DNA of 17,614 bases. It comes from a bacterium. Its GTDB lineage: Bacteria > UBA10199 > 2-02-FULL-44-16 > JAAZCA01. The DNA is taken from the NCBI GenBank assembly GCA_041648665.1, contig JBAZOP010000060.1:1-17614 (forward strand), read 5' to 3'. The notes beneath the pieces are model-generated. The model did not search any database. It was not told where the DNA came from and saw nothing but the letters and a program-made list of their open reading frames with translations. The position numbers were made by a program, and so were the translations under genes. The stretch's first letter is position 1; every line of letters starts with the position of its first letter. Of the stretch, positions 14,076 through 17,614 are shown piece after piece.

Positions 14076-15405
14076 GCTTCCCCTCCAGCAACTCGACCTG
14101 CTGCCCGACGGCCTTGCCAATGCCTGCTGCCACGCCCGCCGGGTCGTTCGCCATCACATAGACCGGCGCATGTAGATGGATGGATTGCCCGGCCACGCCC
14201 GCCGGAATGCTCGGCTGCGCTGTCGGCGTAGGCGCGGGTTTCTGGCGCTTGCGCTCCAGGTCAGCGGCCCGCCGGGTCACGACCGCACCCAGTATATCCG
14301 CTACGGCACTTGCCGCCTTTTCCCAGGTGCGCCCCTTCGCCCACTCCAGCGCCCTCGCGCCTTTTGCCAACCGCTCGGCAGGCTGATCATACAGCGCCCG
14401 TAGCCCTTCAACCAAGTGCGCCATGTCGGGGCTGTAGTCACGCGCGCCGCCCCAGGTGCCTAGCTCGTCTGGCCTGGCGCGCACCAGTAGCCCGCGCTCC
14501 TGGTCGCCGATGATCTCGCGCCCACTACAGTAGTCGAGCGCAACCGTTGGGATGCCCGTTGCCATCGCCTCGATGTGTGGCAGGCCAAACCCCTCACGAT
14601 GAGCGATGACCATGTGCACGTCCAACAGGTTGTAGCGTTCGTTCAAACTCTGCACGCCCGCCCGTAGTGCATCCTCGCGGTAGCGCACACGTGCCGGGTC
14701 AAGCCCGCACTCGGCGATCAGTTGCTTAGGGATGTCCCAGCCCGCCGGACTGACCTTCTCACAGTCCAGAAACAGGTAGGCGTTGGGCACGTCAGGGAAT
14801 GCATCGGCGAAGCCCTGCACCATGCTCGGAAACGCCTTGCGGCCCTGGTTCATGGCCATCACACCGACGATAAAGGCGTCCGCCGGCAGACCCATCTTCT
14901 GACGCAGCGCAGCCCGCGTCGCGTCGTCCAGGCGGTGAAACTCGCCCACATCCACGCCCGGCGCGCACAGCCCCGCCGTAACGCCCGCCTTGCGAAACGC
15001 CTCTACTCCGAACTCGCTGATTGTTAAGAGTGCATCGAACTGCTTGGCGTTGTCCAGCCAATCCCGATAGATTGGCACCCCGTCCACGGGCGTGATGACT
15101 ATCTGTGCCGTCGTGCTCCAGTCAATGCCCGTCGCGTGGCGGGCCATGATATGGTACGGGAAATCCTGCACGCTAAGCACCACGTCCGGCTGATAGGCCG
15201 TCCAGATACCCGTCAGCGCTGCCCCGTGATCCCGCCCGTTCAGCGCCGCCACATGGAAGGGCAAGCCCAGGGGCAGCAGCCCGTCATACTGGATACACGC
15301 GCCCATGATCTCGTGCCCCTGCCGTCCCAAGTGTAGCGCGGCAGCCCGACAGATGCGGCCAAAGCCAGTCGGGATGAAATCGCCGAAGATGAGAAGTCGA
15401 GCCAT
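14056..15405 (-). CDS. GT4-like glycosyltransferase with C-terminal tape-measure-like tail
   Basis: A 449-residue GT-B enzyme. The N-terminal acceptor domain begins MARLLIFGDFIPTGFGRICR; the donor domain has GVMAMNQGRKAF at 181-192 and ends in EGFGLPHIEAMATGIPTVAL at 271-290, the EX7E motif of GT4 (Glu271 and Glu279). The catalytic part is complete at about residue 375. A charged and proline-rich linker at 384-404 then leads to SIHLHAPVYVMANDP and a short helix (407-443), a segment not usual in GT4 enzymes and similar to the last residues of the tape measure in this window. The ATG lies immediately after the previous stop (TAAATG), with GAAGG upstream. It opens the glycan cassette and probably starts or extends a glycan on a virion or host target. 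Confidence 0.85.
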   Translation of the reverse strand: MARLLIFGDFIPTGFGRICRAAALHLGRQGHEIMGACIQYDGLLPLGLPFHVAALNGRDHGAALTGIWTAYQPDVVLSVQDFPYHIMARHATGIDWSTTAQIVITPVDGVPIYRDWLDNAKQFDALLTISEFGVEAFRKAGVTAGLCAPGVDVGEFHRLDDATRAALRQKMGLPADAFIVGVMAMNQGRKAFPSMVQGFADAFPDVPNAYLFLDCEKVSPAGWDIPKQLIAECGLDPARVRYREDALRAGVQSLNERYNLLDVHMVIAHREGFGLPHIEAMATGIPTVALDYCSGREIIGDQERGLLVRARPDELGTWGGARDYSPDMAHLVEGLRALYDQPAERLAKGARALEWAKGRTWEKAASAVADILGAVVTRRAADLERKRQKPAPTPTAQPSIPAGVAGQSIHLHAPVYVMANDPAGVAAGIGKAVGQQVELLEGKREHAEA

Positions 15406-15693
15406 TTACCCCTTCTCTCTCTTTATTCGGGCTTTCCATTGCCAGAATATCGCCATTGCTTCTTCGCCTGACTCTGCTTCAATGGCAATGATGGCTGGCT
15501 CAGGGAGATAACCGATTCCGGTACCATAGTGACTGGCATTGGTTTGATACCACACCCGCCCTATTTCAAGTGGTTTACCAGCTATGAATGTCGCGCCCAT
15601 ACCTATCAAGCGCCAAAAGCCCGCGGACTTTTGTGCTTGCTCAAGCTCCAGATAGAAAACACCTTGCGAAGGCACCACATACCACGTACGCAT
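15406..15693 (-). CDS. Hypothetical small protein at the head of the glycan cassette
   Basis: A 95-residue protein of unknown family. It has four Trp and many Tyr/Phe (RTWYVVPSQGVFYLELE, FWRLIGMGATFIAG, FWQWKARIKREKG) and a mixed alpha/beta look. Ser/Gly/Glu-rich residues at 73-79 precede a C-terminal helix. Hand counts over 15421-15540 give 48-50% GC, lower than its neighbours. A GAGAGGAG stretch abuts the ATG, closer than usual. It follows the head-closure gene by 31 bases and its stop touches the ATG of the GT4 gene, so it is co-transcribed with the cassette. It might be a small partner of the enzymes or an unrelated addition; no function is assigned. Confidence 0.55.
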   Translation of the reverse strand: MRTWYVVPSQGVFYLELEQAQKSAGFWRLIGMGATFIAGKPLEIGRVWYQTNASHYGTGIGYLPEPAIIAIEAESGEEAMAIFWQWKARIKREKG

Positions 15694-15710
15694 CTCCTCT
15701 CGCGCTTTCT

Positions 15711-15724
15711 GGCGCTTGTGCGCC
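15711..15724. other. Short hairpin after the head-closure stop
   Basis: GGCGC and GCGCC pair around a TTGT loop (ACAA on the minus strand), directly after the TAA of the head-closure gene. There is no T-run after it on the transcribed strand, so it is not a standard terminator. It marks the boundary between connector genes and the glycan cassette. Confidence 0.4.
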
Positions 15725-16132
15725 TTAACCGGTCGTATCGCCCCGGCGCAGTACCGTCCGATACCAGACCTGCCCGCCGATATGCGTGGGCGTGCTATCG
15801 CCCTCGACGCGGTAGGCCACGCCGTTCCAGATCAACTCATCAAGCGGCCCCAGCGCAACCAGCGTGCTCACCACGGCGTCCCCAGCCATCATCTGACCGG
15901 CGGGCAGTTGCACCTCGCGGAAGCGGCTCTCATTGCCCTGCGGGGCGGCCCATAGCGCCGTGATGACGCGCTCGGCATAGGTGCGCGTTTCGCCGCCCCC
16001 CGCCCAGTACGCGCTTCCTGTGCCCGTCGTGGTGCTCAGGTAGTGCCGCCAGATGGCCGTCGCGCCCGCGTAGGACTGCACGCCGACGAACTGGCCGCTA
16101 ATGCGGCTGCTGTTTGGCCCCCGGTAGGTCAT
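15725..16132 (-). CDS. Head-closure (stopper-like) protein
   Basis: A 135-residue beta-rich protein. The C-terminal half reads LGPLDELIWNGVAYRVEGDS and then GGQVWYRTVLRRG; the D-x-I-x-x-NG-x-x-Y-x-V pattern with a terminal L-x-RG is typical of head-closure or stopper proteins such as SPP1 gp16 and HK97-type connector genes. It would seal the portal channel and bind the tail. The ATG has GAGGG eight bases upstream and lies 35 bases inside the preceding small gene. Placed third in the connector block it fits the usual order adaptor, closure, gp10, terminator, apart from the cassette that splits that order downstream. Confidence 0.65.
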   Translation of the reverse strand: MTYRGPNSSRISGQFVGVQSYAGATAIWRHYLSTTTGTGSAYWAGGGETRTYAERVITALWAAPQGNESRFREVQLPAGQMMAGDAVVSTLVALGPLDELIWNGVAYRVEGDSTPTHIGGQVWYRTVLRRGDTTG

Positions 16133-16367
16133 TCGGGTTTCCCTCTAGTTCGATTTCCCCGCTATCCAGCGCAAGCTTGAATGCTTCCGGTGTAGCGCGG
16201 AATACCTCTACCTTGTCATGAAACCAGACAATGAACACACCTGGATCATGATCGTTTTCCAGGATAGCCACGAGCGCACGTCCGAACTCTAGCATTTCCT
16301 CACGCGTGACAAGGAAGTCGCCTCGGCTGACCACGGCAACATGATTTGTGTATAGCGGCGTGTCCAA
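16098..16367 (-). CDS. Hypothetical small protein between adaptor and head-closure genes
   Basis: An 89-residue ORF of unknown family, rich in acidic residues, with RGDFLVTREEMLEFGRAL and VFIVWFHDKVEVFRATPEAF. The first possible start is TTG 16367, sixteen bases after a strong AGGAGG at 16382-16387, which is an unusual distance; an internal ATG could be used instead, so the start is uncertain. It overlaps the head-closure gene by 35 bases. A hand count over 16201-16260 gives 25 GC of 60, well below its neighbours. Such a small gene in the middle of a conserved block resembles a moron-type addition. A real product is likely but not certain. Confidence 0.5.
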   Translation of the reverse strand: MDTPLYTNHVAVVSRGDFLVTREEMLEFGRALVAILENDHDPGVFIVWFHDKVEVFRATPEAFKLALDSGEIELEGNPNDLPGAKQQPH

Positions 16368-16375
16368 TTGTGCTT

Positions 16376-16891
16376 TTACCAGTCCTCCTGCCCCAATGCC
16401 CAGGACGCATACGCGCCAGCATCTACCGCGCCCTCATTAACCTCTTCGTTCAGTTGCTCGTACAGCTTCTGCAACTGCTGTTGCGCGGCAGTGTCGTCAT
16501 ACTCCGTCCCATCCGGCGCGGCCCACTTCGCCCGCTTCAGGCTATCGAACATCAGCGTCTTGACCGCCTCCAGCGCGGCCCCGGCCACCGTCCCGCCCAC
16601 TGCGGTAAAGTGGCCGATCTCATCATTGCTGAAGATTGTGTGCACGCCGCGCACACGGAACGCGCTGTTGGCAGAGATGGCTCCGCTGAACGCCACAAAG
16701 CCCGTCGCGTCTATCGTCGCGCCCGTCGCTGTCCAGCCGCCCACGCCCGGCACGAAAGCCGTGCCACTGACCACGTTCGTCACGCCCAGCCCAAAGATGG
16801 TCGCAGACCCATCCCCAGCCAGCGTCGAATCAAAGATGGTGGGCTTATCCTGAATGCGCAGACGCACCTGCTCAGCGGTCGTCAGGGCCAT
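16376..16891 (-). CDS. Head-tail adaptor protein
   Basis: A 171-residue protein starting MALTTAEQVRLRIQDKP, which resembles the N-terminal helix of HK97 gp6/SPP1 gp15-type adaptors. Residues 25-85 form a beta-rich insert (GDGSATIFGLG, ATIDATGFVAFSGAISANSA), and residues 87-150 return to helices (ALEAVKTLMFDSLKRAKWA, QQQLQKLYEQLNEE). Such a helix-insert-helix layout is known for adaptor rings bound beneath the portal. The ATG has GGAGAG seven bases upstream, with the previous stop inside the spacer. Its place just after the capsid block and before the head-closure gene supports the role. Confidence 0.65.
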   Translation of the reverse strand: MALTTAEQVRLRIQDKPTIFDSTLAGDGSATIFGLGVTNVVSGTAFVPGVGGWTATGATIDATGFVAFSGAISANSAFRVRGVHTIFSNDEIGHFTAVGGTVAGAALEAVKTLMFDSLKRAKWAAPDGTEYDDTAAQQQLQKLYEQLNEEVNEGAVDAGAYASWALGQEDW

Positions 16892-16894
16892 CGC

Positions 16895-17410
16895 TTAGCT
16901 CTCCGCTTCTGGCTCCTCCGCTTGGTCGGCGGAAGCCTCCGGCTTTTCTTGCCCCTGTTCGGCGTCATCTTCGGGCTTTTCAGCCTCATCTTCGTCCGGT
17001 TCTTCCTCGGTGACCGCCTCAGCCTCGGCGATCTTGCGTGGGCGGCCCCGTTTCTTTGATGCAGGCTTTTCTGCGGGCGTCTGTGCTTCGAGTAGCACCT
17101 TCAACTGCTCGGTCAGTTCGTTCATCTTGGCTTCCAGCGTGCCCACGCGCTCCGCCGCCGCCGCGACTTCCTGCTCGCGCTGGTAGACCTCATACAGCGC
17201 CACAACCTCGCGCAAGTGCTGCGGATGCCAGTTTGCCCACTGCGTAAACGTGGCCTCGCTACGCCCATGCACGTTATTGATGTAGTACTGCGTGCTGGGA
17301 TAGAAGCCCAGCTTATTCAGCAGCGTTGTGTCCCCGTTCTGCGCCTCAGTGAATGCCTGCCCGACGACCTCACGCATCCAGTCAAGCGCCTTCTGTGTCT
17401 GTTCGTTCAT
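16895..17410 (-). CDS. Capsid-adjacent protein with AT-hook and acidic tail
   Basis: I take the second of two tandem ATGs (17413 and 17410) because AAAGGA lies six bases before it; the reading to 17449 has no such site. The product has 171 residues. The N-terminal half is helical and Trp/Tyr-containing (TQKALDWMREVVGQAF, GFYPSTQYYINNVHG), with a coiled coil at about 75-108. An AT-hook, KKRGRPRK at about 119-126 (bases 17033-17053), follows, and the last 45 residues are almost all Glu, Asp, Ala and Pro. AT-hooks bind the minor groove of AT-rich DNA. Directly after the capsid gene it could be a DNA-contacting internal head protein, a head decoration protein, or a regulator carried in the structural operon. 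Confidence 0.6.
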   Translation of the reverse strand: MNEQTQKALDWMREVVGQAFTEAQNGDTTLLNKLGFYPSTQYYINNVHGRSEATFTQWANWHPQHLREVVALYEVYQREQEVAAAAERVGTLEAKMNELTEQLKVLLEAQTPAEKPASKKRGRPRKIAEAEAVTEEEPDEDEAEKPEDDAEQGQEKPEASADQAEEPEAES

Positions 17411-17428
17411 CATCTGTCCTTTCTCAGT

Positions 17429-17449
17429 GTGGGGGGCAGGTCGCCCCAC
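17429..17449. other. GC-rich hairpin between capsid and AT-hook genes
   Basis: GTGGGG and CCCCAC can pair around a nine-base loop, with an overlapping GGGGGG/CCCCCC alternative. It lies between the stop of the capsid gene and the ribosome binding site of the next gene. It lacks a T-run, so I call it an attenuating or RNA-stabilising hairpin candidate and not a terminator. Confidence 0.35.
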
Positions 17450-17463
17450 CCCCCTGCTCCATG

Positions 17464-17614
17464 CTAGTCAACCGTCGGCGCGGTCGTGCTGGACGAGTAG
17501 TACCAGAACCGATCATCCACGATGCCGAAACCAAACCACGTCCGCGCATAGTACCGCCACACGTCATTGACGGGGAAGTACTCAGGCGGCAGGACGCGGG
17601 CCGGATCGACGCGC
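17464..17614 (-). CDS. Major capsid protein, C-terminal end (partial)
   Basis: An open frame enters from the right edge and ends at TAG 17464-17466, giving the last 49 or so residues. They include PPEYFPVNDVWRYYARTWFG, then FGIVDDRFWYYSSSTTAPTVD at the end. The aromatic-rich strand pattern and the position before an adaptor-containing connector block fit the C-terminal end of an HK97-fold major capsid protein. The start and most of the gene lie outside the window, so identity rests mostly on gene order. Confidence 0.5.
   Translation of the reverse strand, partial: RVDPARVLPPEYFPVNDVWRYYARTWFGFGIVDDRFWYYSSSTTAPTVD

Noticed and set aside
1..17614. CRISPR array, tRNA genes, insertion sequences or attachment sites
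   Set aside because: I saw no regularly spaced repeats, cloverleaf sequences, transposase genes or integrase-linked direct repeats.

Overview
The window is a piece of a tailed-phage (or prophage) morphogenesis operon. Every gene I can support lies on the minus strand, so transcription runs from the high-coordinate end to the low-coordinate end. The DNA is GC-rich, genes are packed with overlaps or gaps of a few bases, and most starts have a GGAG/GAGG-type ribosome binding site. Gene order is that of a siphovirus with an HK97-type head: end of a probable major capsid gene, AT-hook protein, head-tail adaptor, head-closure protein, gp10-like protein, tail terminator, tail tube, tail assembly chaperones, an 869-residue tape measure, then baseplate, fibre and lysis-like genes. 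No tail sheath gene is seen, which argues against a contractile tail. No integrase, repressor, terminase, endolysin or tRNA is visible, so lifestyle and host cannot be settled; the base composition only suggests a high-GC bacterium.

Layout in transcription order. 17614-15725: capsid end, AT-hook/acidic protein, adaptor, small unknown gene, head-closure protein. 15693-11709: a foreign-looking cassette of one small unknown gene, three glycosyltransferases of different families (GT4-like, GT2, CgeB-like) and a methyltransferase, set between the head-closure gene and the gp10-like gene. 11725-9189: gp10-like, tail terminator, tail tube, second tube-like protein, and the paired tail chaperones joined by an apparent +1 ribosomal frameshift at CCC-TTT-C. 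9182-4186: tape measure and a large baseplate/tail-tip protein that carries an inserted AT-richer beta domain. 4174-1036: fibre-like protein, membrane-anchored coiled coil, and two proteins with carbohydrate-binding character. 1020-1: single-TM holin-like protein, a 61-residue repeat ORF, a HExxH metalloprotein and the start of a proline-rich lipoprotein.

The strongest candidate for an undescribed system is the glycan cassette. Three glycosyltransferases and a methyltransferase are translationally coupled to each other and embedded in the virion genes. The GT4-like enzyme ends in a linker plus a short segment resembling the extreme C-terminus of this phage's own tape measure protein. I infer a virion-targeted glycosylation module, while the tail tip of the same phage carries several sugar-binding modules. 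This inference rests on gene order and motif reading only.
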